Positions 19,027 to 27,630 of a stretch of DNA of 64,000 bases are shown piece after piece. The stretch's first letter is position 1. Every line of letters starts with the position of its first letter. Position numbers and translations under genes: made by a program. The notes beneath the pieces were generated by a model. It ran no database searches, was not told the DNA's origin, and saw only the letters and a list, made by a program, of their open reading frames with translations. Location: contig NZ_JACSIT010000154.1 of the NCBI RefSeq assembly GCF_014349155.1, positions 150,300 through 214,299 on the forward strand. Reading direction: 5' to 3'. The DNA comes from Neolewinella lacunae (lineage in GTDB: Bacteria > Bacteroidota > Bacteroidia > Chitinophagales > Saprospiraceae).

Positions 19027-19634
19027 AGCGTATAAGTTTCACGCAGTGCGGTAATACGGTCAATCAGGGTCTGAGATTTTACCGCTTTCGCATAAGACAC
19101 CAGCAGGCCCATGTCCAAAGTCATCATCATTTCCTCCGGGTCAAATCTCATTTCCAGCAACCAATCAGGGTCAGAAAACCAGGGGTTCAGGTAGGCAAAA
19201 TCCAGCAGTGTCTTTTCGGGCGTGGCTAAGTTAAAATAGCCACCGTGCCAAGCGATTGTCTTGTAGCCCCAAAATAGCTCCGGTTTCAGCGTCTGGTAGC
19301 AAAAACGCCCCAGCTTATTATGAAAGGTCTTTGTTTTTTGCGTGGTGATTGACGTAGTGGCATAGACCATCTCCGGTATGAAATTATAGTAGCGAAGCGC
19401 ACTGTGCATAGAGATGTAGGAAGGCTCGTACATTCTGCCCGCGGCCACAAATCTGTCCACATCTCCCCGGATAGGGTCGGCCGTATTCCGGTACAAGCCA
19501 TTGCGCAGCTTTTCTATCTTCCCTTCCTGCTGCCAGCGTTTGAAGATGTTGGGATCGTAGTTTTCCCCGTAGCGCTTACGAAGGTCTACCGGGCGGATGA
19601 AGGTCTTCTCCGCAGGAAATACGTACTTACTCAT
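19023..19634 (-). CDS. AbiEi-type antitoxin
   Basis: This 203-residue cognate antitoxin has an N-terminal winged helix (about 12-60, FIRPVDLRKRYG to LRNGLYR), followed by an AbiEi core with YEPSYISMHSALRYY and the C-terminal region ATPEKTLLDFAYLNPW. In type IV AbiE systems the antitoxin neutralises without stable binding and represses its own promoter through inverted repeats. A near-perfect 14-bp inverted repeat lies 5 bp upstream of its start and fits such an operator. The gene overlaps the toxin gene by four bases. Confidence 0.85.
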   Translation of the reverse strand: MSKYVFPAEKTFIRPVDLRKRYGENYDPNIFKRWQQEGKIEKLRNGLYRNTADPIRGDVDRFVAAGRMYEPSYISMHSALRYYNFIPEMVYATTSITTQKTKTFHNKLGRFCYQTLKPELFWGYKTIAWHGGYFNLATPEKTLLDFAYLNPWFSDPDWLLEMRFDPEEMMMTLDMGLLVSYAKAVKSQTLIDRITALRETYTL

Positions 19635-19638
19635 TTCG

Positions 19639-19673
19639 TTTCCTTTTTTCAGTTAACGGCTGAAAAAAGGAAA
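19639..19673. promoter_or_regulatory. Inverted repeat, probable AbiEi operator
   Basis: TTTCCTTTTTTCAG (19639-19652) and CTGAAAAAAGGAAA (19660-19673) are perfect 14-bp arms around a 7-nt spacer, placed directly upstream of the antitoxin start. An operator role is inferred from known AbiE autoregulation. Confidence 0.6.
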
Positions 19674-19753
19674 TAGTTTCCCAGCCACCCAGCCAATCGT
19701 CACCACCTGACCCACCGGTGTAGCCACCAGCTTTCTCAGGTCCTGCCTTGCTG

Positions 19754-19829
19754 CTCCCCCTGTGGGGGTTGGGGGGCGAACCAACTCCCCCCTTCGGGGG
19801 GTCGGGGGGGAGCACCTGCGGCCGCGCCC
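19754..19829 (+). repeat. Composite repeat: two G/C hairpin modules plus 18-bp repeat, copy 6
   Basis: CTCCCCCTGTGGGGG (from 19754) and CTCCCCCCTTCGGGGGG (from 19785) are followed by GCACCTGCGGCCGCGCCC (19812-19829), ending one base before the amidohydrolase stop codon. Confidence 0.75.
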
Positions 19830-19830
19830 T

Positions 19831-21231
19831 TTACTCCCCCTTTAAGGGCCGGGGTGCCCGCACCACCTTGCCGTGCTTCATCACCATATCCACACCCTGC
19901 AGCAGGGCGATGTGGCGCAAGACGTCTCCTTTGACGGCAATGATGTCGGCAAATTTGCCCGCCGATACCGTGCCGTAATCTTTGTCCACCCCCATCATCT
20001 TCGCCGGCCAGTAGGTGGCCGCCTTGATGGTGTACATGCTGGGAATGTCAAATTCGTTGGTCCACACGTCCAGCTCATTCCAGGTGCTTTGGCAGTGGAA
20101 CTTCATGGGGATGCCCGAGTCGGTGCCCACCAACAGCACTACCCCGGCGTCCCTCAATTCTTTCACCTTGCGCTCCAGCGTGGGCCGGCGGATGGGCGTA
20201 AGCTGGAAGTAAGGCAGCTGCCCCGGGCGGTGGAGGCTGGCGCGGATGTCTTCAATAATTTCGGGGGTGAGGCCCTCGTGCCAGCAGTCGTTGTCCAGCG
20301 CCTCCGGGTTATCGCGGGTGTACTCGTAGTTGTACAAGCCCTCCACGGTGGGCGTCCAGTAGAGTGGCCCCAGGTTCATCTGCGCGGTGCGTTCGCGGAT
20401 CATCTCCAGGATGTCTTCGGGATAGCCGGGGGCGGAGCTCAGGCCCGTGTGCTCAAAGCAATCGACGCCCGCCTGGAGGCCGCGGCGGATCTCCTCCGGC
20501 CGGTGGCTGTGGGCCACCACGGTGAGCCCCCGCCGGTGGGCCTGATCAACGAGCGCCATGAAGGCATCCAGCGGAATCTGGTCTTGGTCCACCACCTTGA
20601 TGCAATCTACCCCGGCGTCGGCCAGCTGGTTGACCTTGGCGCGGGCTTCGGCGACGGACTGCACCGCCCAGCGAAAATCTTCCGTCCCGGGGTAAGGCGC
20701 GTACTGCAAAAATGGCCCGGAAACGTAGAGCGTCGGGCCCAGCAGTTCGCCCTTGTTGATGCGGTCGCGGACGGAAAGCGATTCCCGCAGCGGCCCGCCG
20801 AGGTCGCGGGCGCTGGTGACGCCGGCCATCAACAATTGCTTGGCGCTGGCGGGCATGATGATCTCTTCGAGGTAGGGCGGCATCACGCTGTCCCAGTACC
20901 CATAGTCGCTGTGGCCGTTGATCATCAGGTGCACGTGCATGTCCCACAGCCCCGGTAGCACGCTCATCCCTTCGGTGGAGATGATCTCGGCCCCGGCGGG
21001 GATAGGGACCTCGGCGCGGGTGCCCACTGCCTTGATGCGCTCGCCCTCAATCAGGATCACGCTGTTGCGCAGCGGCGTCCCCCCGAAGCCATCGATGAGG
21101 GTTCCGCCCACCAGGGCTTTGACTTTATTGCTGGTTGGCGGGTCCGTTTTGCTGCCCGGTATTTCTTGCTGGGCGCGGCCGCAGGTGCCGAAGAAAAGGA
21201 TAAGGAGCAGGGGGAGGTAAAAATGACGCAT
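19831..21231 (-). CDS. Secreted amidohydrolase family protein
   Basis: This 466-residue exported protein has the imidazolonepropionase/prolidase-like amidohydrolase fold. After the signal peptide (LPLLLILFFGTCGRAQ) the metal motif HxH appears in LWDMHVHLM. Further metal or catalytic positions are VVAHSH and CFEHTG, the aspartate in LLVGTDSG, and the C-terminal small beta domain with GTVSAGKFADIIAVKGD. Substrate is unknown; exported members cleave dipeptides, hydantoins or related C-N bonds. ATG 21231 is preferred over upstream starts because it directly precedes the signal peptide. A copy of the interspersed DNA repeat encodes the GTCGRA end of that signal peptide. Confidence 0.85.
   Translation of the reverse strand: MRHFYLPLLLILFFGTCGRAQQEIPGSKTDPPTSNKVKALVGGTLIDGFGGTPLRNSVILIEGERIKAVGTRAEVPIPAGAEIISTEGMSVLPGLWDMHVHLMINGHSDYGYWDSVMPPYLEEIIMPASAKQLLMAGVTSARDLGGPLRESLSVRDRINKGELLGPTLYVSGPFLQYAPYPGTEDFRWAVQSVAEARAKVNQLADAGVDCIKVVDQDQIPLDAFMALVDQAHRRGLTVVAHSHRPEEIRRGLQAGVDCFEHTGLSSAPGYPEDILEMIRERTAQMNLGPLYWTPTVEGLYNYEYTRDNPEALDNDCWHEGLTPEIIEDIRASLHRPGQLPYFQLTPIRRPTLERKVKELRDAGVVLLVGTDSGIPMKFHCQSTWNELDVWTNEFDIPSMYTIKAATYWPAKMMGVDKDYGTVSAGKFADIIAVKGDVLRHIALLQGVDMVMKHGKVVRAPRPLKGE
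21171..21188 (-). repeat. Interspersed 18-bp repeat, copy 7 (in a signal peptide)
   Basis: Perfect copy read in frame as GTCGRA at the end of the amidohydrolase signal peptide. Confidence 0.7.
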
Positions 21232-21360
21232 AAGTTGAGTGTTCCGTTCGTTGGTAAGCAGGCAATAAGCGTAGCCAAAGTAGCAAATCGGCATTACCCA
21301 GCCGAACAATTTCTCATTGTCCCGCATTTTAACCACCTTTGGAGCTCATTTGAATCCCCC

Positions 21361-22332
21361 ATGGCAGTACCCCAGTTTAAGTCCGACGTAGAAGCCGTCG
21401 ACGCCCTAGCAAAAGCTTACCGCGATCTGCGCGCCGAAATCGGCAAAGTCATCGTCGGCCAGGACGAAGTAGTCAAAACCGTACTGATCTCCCTTTTTTC
21501 CAACGGACACTCCCTGCTGGTGGGCGTTCCCGGCCTGGCCAAGACGCTGCTGGTCTCTACCATTTCGGAGGTACTCGACCTGGATTTCAAGCGCATCCAG
21601 TTTACGCCCGACCTGATGCCGACCGACATCACCGGCTCCGAAATTCTGGGCGACAACCGCAAGTTTGAGTTCAACCGCGGACCCTTGTTTGCCAACATCG
21701 TCTTAGCCGACGAGATCAACCGTACCCCGCCCAAGACCCAGGCCGCCCTGCTGGAAGCCATGCAGGAGCGCTCGGTCACCGTCTCCGGCGTCCGCCACGT
21801 ACTGCCCGCGCCTTTCTTCGTACTGGCCACCCAGAACCCCATTGAGCAGGAGGGCACCTACCCCCTGCCCGAGGCGCAGCTTGACCGTTTCATGTTCAAC
21901 ATTCCGCTGGACTACCCCAGCTACGAACAGGAGATCGCCGTCGTAAAGGGTACCACCGGCAACCAGGTTCAACAGTTGCGCAATATCCTGACGGGCGTGG
22001 AAATCCTCTATTTCCAGCAGCTCGTCCGCAAAATCCCCGTAAGCGACAACGTACTGGAATACGCCGTAGGGCTCACCACCAAGACCCGCCCCAACACGCC
22101 CCGCGCTACGAATGAGGTAAACAACTACATCAGCTGGGGGGCCGGTCCGCGCGCCAGCCAGTACCTCGTCTTGGGGGCCAAGTGCCACGCCGCCATCTCG
22201 GGCAAGTACAGCCCCGATATTGAAGACGTGCAGGCCATCGCCAAGTACGTCCTGCGCCACCGCATCGTCCGCAACTACAAGGCCGAAGCCGAGGGCATTA
22301 CGGAAGAAAACGTCATCGAGTCCCTGTTCTAA
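21361..22332 (+). CDS. MoxR-family AAA+ ATPase
   Basis: This 323-residue AAA+ protein of the MoxR/RavA class acts as chaperone in assembly or activation of partner complexes. Walker A is GVPGLAKT (55-62), Walker B IVLADEINR with D116-E117, sensor 1 ATQNPIEQEGTYPLPEAQLDRF. The ATG at 21361 fits the family; an upstream TTG extension would run through the divergent signal-peptide region. MoxR genes usually sit beside DUF58 and VWA genes, but here the next gene is a DUF4837 lipoprotein. A MITE-like element is inserted exactly at the stop codon, whose TAA lies inside the left target duplication. Confidence 0.92.
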   Translation: MAVPQFKSDVEAVDALAKAYRDLRAEIGKVIVGQDEVVKTVLISLFSNGHSLLVGVPGLAKTLLVSTISEVLDLDFKRIQFTPDLMPTDITGSEILGDNRKFEFNRGPLFANIVLADEINRTPPKTQAALLEAMQERSVTVSGVRHVLPAPFFVLATQNPIEQEGTYPLPEAQLDRFMFNIPLDYPSYEQEIAVVKGTTGNQVQQLRNILTGVEILYFQQLVRKIPVSDNVLEYAVGLTTKTRPNTPRATNEVNNYISWGAGPRASQYLVLGAKCHAAISGKYSPDIEDVQAIAKYVLRHRIVRNYKAEAEGITEENVIESLF

Positions 22333-22335
22333 GGG

Positions 22336-22580
22336 TAGGCTGTCTAATTAGCCAGGCCGCAGCCGTACTCACTTTGGCCAACCGGGGAGGCTCAAGCGCT
22401 TAATAGGTCGAGACCCTCTGGGTCGTAGGAGAATACGCCAATGTACTTAGCTGGATCGACCCAGAGGGTCTCAACCTAGGGGGGCACCGTGATTAGCTGG
22501 ATCGACCCAGAGGGTCTCAACCTAGGCGGTCTAGGCCCCTAAAGCGCGTACGGGTTAAACCCATTAGATTAGACAGCCTA
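22336..22580. mobile_element. MITE-like element 1, 245 bp, 13-bp TIRs and 10-bp target duplication
   Basis: Perfect terminal inverted repeats TAGGCTGTCTAAT (22336-22348) and ATTAGACAGCCTA (22568-22580) are bounded by identical direct repeats GTTCTAAGGG (22326-22335 and 22581-22590). There is no internal coding capacity. Inside are two 32-bp direct copies (22449-22480 and 22495-22526) and one partial inverted copy (22406-22425) built on GACCCAGAGGGTC. A full-length parental transposon is not in the window. Confidence 0.85.
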
Positions 22581-22732
22581 GTTCTAAGGGCACCACCCAG
22601 TTGGCGGGTAAGCAAGCATCCGCGTCCCCCCTCCCCGGCGGCCAAGTGTGAGCGTAGCGTTAAAATCCCGACGGCTGCCCACCACAACCCTGCGTGACAT
22701 CATCTGTTTGAGGTAAGATAGATTGTTTAGTT

Positions 22733-23812
22733 ATGACCCAACGGTTCTTCAATTACCTCCTGGCCCTCCTCCTCGGCAGCGTAGCTTTTTCCTGCGGGGA
22801 TGAGATGCAGCAAACCCTGCAGCCCACGCCCTCCGCTTTTGGCCGCATCAACAGCCTCACGGTGGTGGCCGATAGTTCCCTGTGGATGAACGGTGCGCGG
22901 GATTCGGTGGCCTACTTCTTCGAGTCCCCCTACATCATCCTGCCCCAGCCGGAGCCCATCTTCGACGTGCGCCACATCGAGCCCGGGGTGCTCAGCAGCC
23001 AGCCTACCTTCCGCGAACTCCGCAACTACCTGGTCTTGGCAGACCTGAGTGACGAAAACAGCCCGGCCACCCAAATGGTCATTGCCGACCTCAACGACGC
23101 CAAGATCCAGCAAGTGCGCGAAGAAGGCTTCGGCTCCGCCGTAGCCCGCAACAAGTGGGCCACCGGCCAGCAACTCGTCTACCTGATGGGCCGCAACCGC
23201 CAGGAACTCCTCGATGGCCTCAGCGTTACCTATCCCGCCGTCGTCAAACGCATCGCCGAACGCGAAAATGAGCGCGTCAAAGTTACCACCTACTTCCAGG
23301 GCATCGACCGCCGCCTGGGTGATACCGTTGCCGTCCGCAGCGGTGCCCGGATCGACATTCCCGGCGGTTACGAACTCGTCCCCATTGACGCCCGCGATTT
23401 TGCCTGGCTGCGCAAATCCACCAAGGGCGGGAGCCTCAACATTATGGTCACCCGCGTCCCCTACGAACGGCAATCGCAGCTCACCAAAGAAGGCCTCAAG
23501 GAGATCCGCGACCAGATCGGCCGCGAGTACATCAGTTCTACCCTGAGCAATACCTATATGAAGGTGAACGACTCCGACCTGCCTCTCTTCACCGAATCGA
23601 CCCAACTCAACGGTGCTTTTGCCATCGAAGGCCGGGGCATCTGGGAGATGGAAAACGACTTCCAGGCGGGCCCCTTCCTCTCCTACCTGATCAATGATGA
23701 GGCCGATCGCCAACTGGTTCTGATCGATGGTTTCGTCCTGGCTCCCGGCGAGAAAAAACGCGAGCTGATGAGCGAACTCCAGCAGGTCCTGCTCACCGCC
23801 GAGGTGCAGTAA
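22733..23812 (+). CDS. DUF4837 family lipoprotein
   Basis: This 359-residue protein starts with a hydrophobic leader ending AFSCGD, where the cysteine is a probable lipidation site. The mature part matches my recognition of the Bacteroidota-specific DUF4837 family: an N-terminal SLTVVADSSLW segment, ILPQPEPIFDVRHI, and a C-terminal domain with NDFQAGPFLSYLINDEADRQLVLIDGFV. Function is unknown. It probably faces the periplasm. It lies downstream of moxR in the same direction; the MITE-like insertion separates the two and may have broken a former transcription unit. The remaining 142 bp of the gap show no gene. Confidence 0.8.
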   Translation: MTQRFFNYLLALLLGSVAFSCGDEMQQTLQPTPSAFGRINSLTVVADSSLWMNGARDSVAYFFESPYIILPQPEPIFDVRHIEPGVLSSQPTFRELRNYLVLADLSDENSPATQMVIADLNDAKIQQVREEGFGSAVARNKWATGQQLVYLMGRNRQELLDGLSVTYPAVVKRIAERENERVKVTTYFQGIDRRLGDTVAVRSGARIDIPGGYELVPIDARDFAWLRKSTKGGSLNIMVTRVPYERQSQLTKEGLKEIRDQIGREYISSTLSNTYMKVNDSDLPLFTESTQLNGAFAIEGRGIWEMENDFQAGPFLSYLINDEADRQLVLIDGFVLAPGEKKRELMSELQQVLLTAEVQ

Positions 23813-23820
23813 GACCTCCC

Positions 23821-24954
23821 TTAGCCACGGCCCACGGCATCTTTTCCAAAGCGCTTGCGGACTTTATCAAGGGCCTGCAACAGGGCACTGTCTTCGGCCG
23901 TATCAGCGAAGAGGTCGAGTTGGCTGTGCCCGGCCGCCAGGCGCTCGAAGCGGATGCCCAGCAGGCGGATACACTGGCGGCGGGTGAAGAGTTCGCTGAA
24001 CAACTGCTCGGCCGCCGGCAATAACTGTTGGTCGTGGGCGGTGTAGGGCAGCCGGCGACTGCGGGTGTAGGTATTGCCGTCGGTGTAGCGGATTTTGACG
24101 GTGATGGCGGCGGTAAGTTTGCTGGCCTGCCGCAGGTCAAAAGCCAGGCGCATGGTCAGGTCGCGCAGGCAGCGGCGCAGGACTTCCACCTCAATGGTGT
24201 CGGTATCGAAACTGTGTTCCGAAGAGAAGAAGCTGCGTTCGTTGTAGGGCACTACCGGGCGGTGATCGATGCCGTTGGCGCGCAGGTGCAGCTCCCGGCC
24301 GGGCTTGCCGAACTCCCGCTCGAGGAGGGCCACGGGCACCTGGCTGAGGGTTCCCGTCTGCCGGATGCCGAGGAGGCTCAGCTTGCGGGCCGTTTCGCGG
24401 CCTACGGAAGGAATTTTACCTACGGGCAGCGGCGCTAAAAAAGCCCGCTCAGCACCCTCGGCTACCCAGCCGGAGCCATTGGGTTTGGCCTCGCTGGCCC
24501 GCACCTTGGCCACCAGCTTGTTTACCGCCAGGCCCGCAGAAAGTGGCAGGCCCGTCTCCCGGCTGATCCGCTGCCGCAACTCCTGCCCCCAGCGCACGCA
24601 CCCCAGGTGCTTGTCCATCCCCGTAAGGTCAAGGTAGAAAGCATCCAGCGCCGCCTTTTCAAAAACGGGTCCCGCCTCGGCGATGATCTCCGTGACGATG
24701 CCCGAGTACTTTTCGTAGTCCTCAAAATCCCCGCGCAATACCTTGGCACCGGGGCAGCGCCGCAGCGCCAGGGACAGCGGCATCCCCGCGTGGATCCCGA
24801 AATGCCGGGCCTCGTAGTTGCAGGAATGTACAATGCTCCGCCCGCCAAGCCCGGCCACCACCACGGGCAAACCGGCCAGGCGACTGTTTTTCATGATTTC
24901 CACTGAGGCGAAAAAGGTATCCAGATCGAGGTGCAGAATGGCTTTGTGGTACAT
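23821..24954 (-). CDS. dinB: DNA polymerase IV (Y-family, DinB), catalytic motif altered
   Basis: This 377-residue Y-family translesion polymerase has the N-terminal LHLDLDTFFASVE motif with the first catalytic aspartate D10. It has helix-hairpin-helix segments (VGKIPSVGRETARKLSLLGI), a little-finger domain and a QLDLF sliding-clamp motif (345-349). The usual SIDE motif reads ALDA (102-105): D104 is kept but the following catalytic glutamate is alanine, encoded GAT GCT. The enzyme may therefore be impaired or inactive for nucleotidyl transfer. ATG 24954 is preferred over an upstream TTG whose extension translates an interspersed DNA repeat. Confidence 0.9.
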   Translation of the reverse strand: MYHKAILHLDLDTFFASVEIMKNSRLAGLPVVVAGLGGRSIVHSCNYEARHFGIHAGMPLSLALRRCPGAKVLRGDFEDYEKYSGIVTEIIAEAGPVFEKAALDAFYLDLTGMDKHLGCVRWGQELRQRISRETGLPLSAGLAVNKLVAKVRASEAKPNGSGWVAEGAERAFLAPLPVGKIPSVGRETARKLSLLGIRQTGTLSQVPVALLEREFGKPGRELHLRANGIDHRPVVPYNERSFFSSEHSFDTDTIEVEVLRRCLRDLTMRLAFDLRQASKLTAAITVKIRYTDGNTYTRSRRLPYTAHDQQLLPAAEQLFSELFTRRQCIRLLGIRFERLAAGHSQLDLFADTAEDSALLQALDKVRKRFGKDAVGRG

Positions 24955-25007
24955 GTGTCTTCGTGAGGAGTAGCCGCAGCCCGTGCTGCAACTGGGCAAA
25001 ATAAAAA

Positions 25008-25025
25008 GGGCGCGGCCGCAGGTGC
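25008..25025 (-). repeat. Interspersed 18-bp repeat, copy 8 (perfect)
   Basis: Perfect copy 53 bp upstream of dinB, preceded on its own strand by TTCCCCG. Confidence 0.75.
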
Positions 25026-25169
25026 CGGGGAAGTCAGCCAGCAACAACAAACCGTGGCAAACAACGGGCTTCGGAAGTTACAATGCAAACAAAATGTGTT
25101 AAATAATTTATTTTTCGGTAGCTTTTGACTGGGGAGTGGTTGGCGAACATGGCCCTTTGTCTTTTCTTT

Positions 25170-25188
25170 GCATCCTGCGGCCGCGCCC
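25170..25188 (+). repeat. Interspersed repeat, copy 9 (one-base insertion)
   Basis: GCATCCTGCGGCCGCGCCC, lying 42 bp upstream of the GNAT gene. Confidence 0.6.
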
Positions 25189-25230
25189 TGCTGCCCTGGC
25201 TGCGTTACCACCTATCCACTTTCTTGTTGC

Positions 25231-25752
25231 ATGCACTACCGCTCCGCTACTTCCGCCGATGTACCCGCCATCGCTGCTCTCCACGCCGCCAGTTGGCAAC
25301 GCACTTACCGGGGTGCTTTTTCGGACACTTACCTCGATGAGCAGGCCCCGGCCGAACGCCTGGCCACCTGGCGGGAGCGCTTTGCGGTTCCCAACCCCCG
25401 CATGATCGTCACCGTAGCCGAAGACGATACCGGATTACAGGGATTTTGCTGTGTCTTTATGGACCATGACCAAGACGGTCACCTCCTGGATAATCTCCAC
25501 GTCTCACCCGCTTACCAGGGCCAGGGGATCGGCAAACGCCTGATGCAACGCAGCGCCGCCCGCGTGGCCGAGCACGCCCCCGGGGGGGATATTTACCTGT
25601 GGGTGCTCACGGTCAACACCCCGGCCCTGCGGGTTTACGAAAGCCTGGGTGGGCGGCCGGGCCGCACCGAAGTCCAGCACTTCGCCGCCGGCAACCAGAC
25701 CCCCGCTCTGCAAATGATCTGGAGGCTTGCCGACATGGCAGCGTTTACCTGA
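25231..25752 (+). CDS. GNAT family N-acetyltransferase
   Basis: This 173-residue acetyl-CoA-dependent acetyltransferase starts HYRSATSADVPAIAALH, typical of GNAT strand 1/helix 1. The acetyl-CoA pyrophosphate loop is VSPAYQGQGIGKRLMQ (about 93-108), matching the Q/RxxGxG/A motif. The C-terminal strand-helix LWVLTVNTPALRVYESLG is the usual motif B. Substrate is unknown; the RimI-like layout does not decide between protein and small-molecule targets. Its 3' end overlaps the convergent glycosyltransferase gene by 8 bp. Confidence 0.9.
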   Translation: MHYRSATSADVPAIAALHAASWQRTYRGAFSDTYLDEQAPAERLATWRERFAVPNPRMIVTVAEDDTGLQGFCCVFMDHDQDGHLLDNLHVSPAYQGQGIGKRLMQRSAARVAEHAPGGDIYLWVLTVNTPALRVYESLGGRPGRTEVQHFAAGNQTPALQMIWRLADMAAFT

Positions 25753-27460
25753 GGGGTTGGCCAACGACGGTGTGGGCCGTTTTTTCGCTCTGGCCCCGCA
25801 GCGGAGACATCCCCTCGTACCCGAGCCCCCATTCGATTTCGACTGCGCCGGCGGGTAAGTCCTGCGGCAGTTCCAATGCTCCGCTGAGCAGGACCGTAGT
25901 AGCGCTACGGGGCAGGAGCGAAGTGGCGGGCGGGGTCAGCTTCCAGAAAATCATCGTGTCTGCGTAGTGGAAGGTAACGAACAGCTCCAGGGGAAGTCCT
26001 TTCCGCAGGTCAATCATCCCGGCGCTGGGTGGCATTTGAAAGGAGGCCTCGATGGTGAGGGGGTAGCGTGCGCCGGGCCGCAGGGTGGTGGGCAGCGGCT
26101 CGGTGGGAGCGAGGCGGAGGCCTTTGACGACCTGGAATTCCTCCACTGCCGCAATGCGCATATCGCGGTCCTGGGTACGGAAGGCCTCGGTATCGGCTTT
26201 GCTCCAGCTTTTTTGTCCCAAGACCAAAACGGGGCCTTGGTGGAAGGTAGAATCGGCCGTCCAGAGGTCGTACTGATTGCGGCGGTAGAAAACATCGGTA
26301 AAGGTCCAGGCGGGCTGTTGGGCGTAAAATTCGTAGAGCGAAGCCAGGCGGTAGCTGTTCTGGACAATCACGGGGCGGCCATCGGCAATTCCGGCCAGTC
26401 TTTCCACCCAGGGCTGGTGGTCGAAGGGCTTGGCGAAGGGCAGCCAATCCCGGGGCATCACGAGGAAAATCCGGGCCAGCAGCAAAACGCCAACGGTAAT
26501 CCAGGCCAGCCGTTGCAGGCGGGGCTGCCAGGCGGAAAAACGGTCGCGGGCGGCGCGGAAAGTGAGGTAAACGAGGGGAATGCTCAGCAGGGCCGTCCAC
26601 TGGGCCTCGGTACTGCCCTTGAGGGTGGTGTAGAGAAAAAAGAGCAGGAAGCCGAGGACGAGCCAGCGGTTGGCGGTGTCAAAACGGTCCTGGCTGCGGT
26701 CTTTCCAAAAAGTCTGGACGTAATACCACAGGAGAAGCGGACTGAAGATGACCAGCTGGTTGAGCAGATACTGCAAGGTAAAAGCCAATTCGTAGGGGTC
26801 GTTGCGGCCGCTGAGGTGGTAGCGGAAGGACGGAAAATCGTTCAGGTATTGCCAGTAGAGATGGGGGATGAACAAGGCGGCCCCCCCGAGGGCGGCGAGC
26901 CAGGCCCCCGGCTTGCGGAGCAGCCAAAGGAGGTGGGGCAACACACTGAAAAAGATCAGCATCACCCCGTGGTACTTGCTGTAGAGCGCTCCGGCCATGG
27001 TAATGCCCCAGAGGGCTCCGTTGGCCAAGGTCGGCGCGGTCAAAAAACGGCGGTAGGCCAGGAGGTAAAGGACGGTAAAGAGCAGCAGGGGCCCATCGGG
27101 GGTAGCAATAAAACTGTAGACGTTGAGCATCGGCTGGGCAAAAACCAGGGCGGCGGCCAGCCAAAGCGTTGCTCCCCGCGGCCGATCCAGTAAATACCAC
27201 AGGGCGACAATTGTGGCGGTGGAGGCCAGAACGTGCCCGAAGCGCAGCCCCAGGGCCCCCGGCAACCAATCTTTACCCAAGCTGACCAACAGCGCCACGG
27301 CGGGCGGATGATCAAAGTAGCCCCAGTCCAGGCGCTGGGCGTACATCCAGTAATAGGTTTCGTCGGCATCCAGCGGGGAGAAGGCCGCCTGGAGCAAGGC
27401 CAGGGCCAGCCAGGCCAGGAGCAACCAGTAGGGGGACACTGCGGGGCGGGAAGTATGCAT
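25745..27460 (-). CDS. Glycosyltransferase family 39 (ArnT/PMT-like) integral membrane protein
   Basis: This 571-residue polytopic GT-C enzyme uses polyprenyl-phosphate sugars as donors at the outer face of the inner membrane. The first periplasmic loop has the DADETYYW motif (about residue 32) with catalytic-type acids, and DHPPAVALL follows as in ArnT-like proteins. About ten hydrophobic helices fill residues 10-350, and a soluble C-terminal domain of about 200 residues follows. Acceptor is unknown: lipid A, protein or wall glycan. ATG 27460 precedes the first helix; upstream in-frame codons are not hydrophobic. Confidence 0.85.
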   Translation of the reverse strand: MHTSRPAVSPYWLLLAWLALALLQAAFSPLDADETYYWMYAQRLDWGYFDHPPAVALLVSLGKDWLPGALGLRFGHVLASTATIVALWYLLDRPRGATLWLAAALVFAQPMLNVYSFIATPDGPLLLFTVLYLLAYRRFLTAPTLANGALWGITMAGALYSKYHGVMLIFFSVLPHLLWLLRKPGAWLAALGGAALFIPHLYWQYLNDFPSFRYHLSGRNDPYELAFTLQYLLNQLVIFSPLLLWYYVQTFWKDRSQDRFDTANRWLVLGFLLFFLYTTLKGSTEAQWTALLSIPLVYLTFRAARDRFSAWQPRLQRLAWITVGVLLLARIFLVMPRDWLPFAKPFDHQPWVERLAGIADGRPVIVQNSYRLASLYEFYAQQPAWTFTDVFYRRNQYDLWTADSTFHQGPVLVLGQKSWSKADTEAFRTQDRDMRIAAVEEFQVVKGLRLAPTEPLPTTLRPGARYPLTIEASFQMPPSAGMIDLRKGLPLELFVTFHYADTMIFWKLTPPATSLLPRSATTVLLSGALELPQDLPAGAVEIEWGLGYEGMSPLRGQSEKTAHTVVGQPLR

Positions 27461-27520
27461 CGTGGGGCAAAGGTAGTGCCCCCAGCGGCACGTCGTACGC
27501 CTCACTTGGGGGAGAGACTG

Positions 27521-27537
27521 CTGCCGCACGCAGGTGC
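27521..27537 (-). repeat. Interspersed repeat, degenerate copy 10
   Basis: The minus strand reads GCACCTGCGTGCGGCAG. It lies between the divergent GT39 and peptide-binding protein genes. Confidence 0.4.
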
Positions 27538-27630
27538 CCCAAGCAATTGGGAACGGAATCCGGCCCGCGTTCCCCCACTAGCACTTATCTTAGCGGCCGA
27601 GAGTTTTTCTACCTACCAACATTTAATGGC

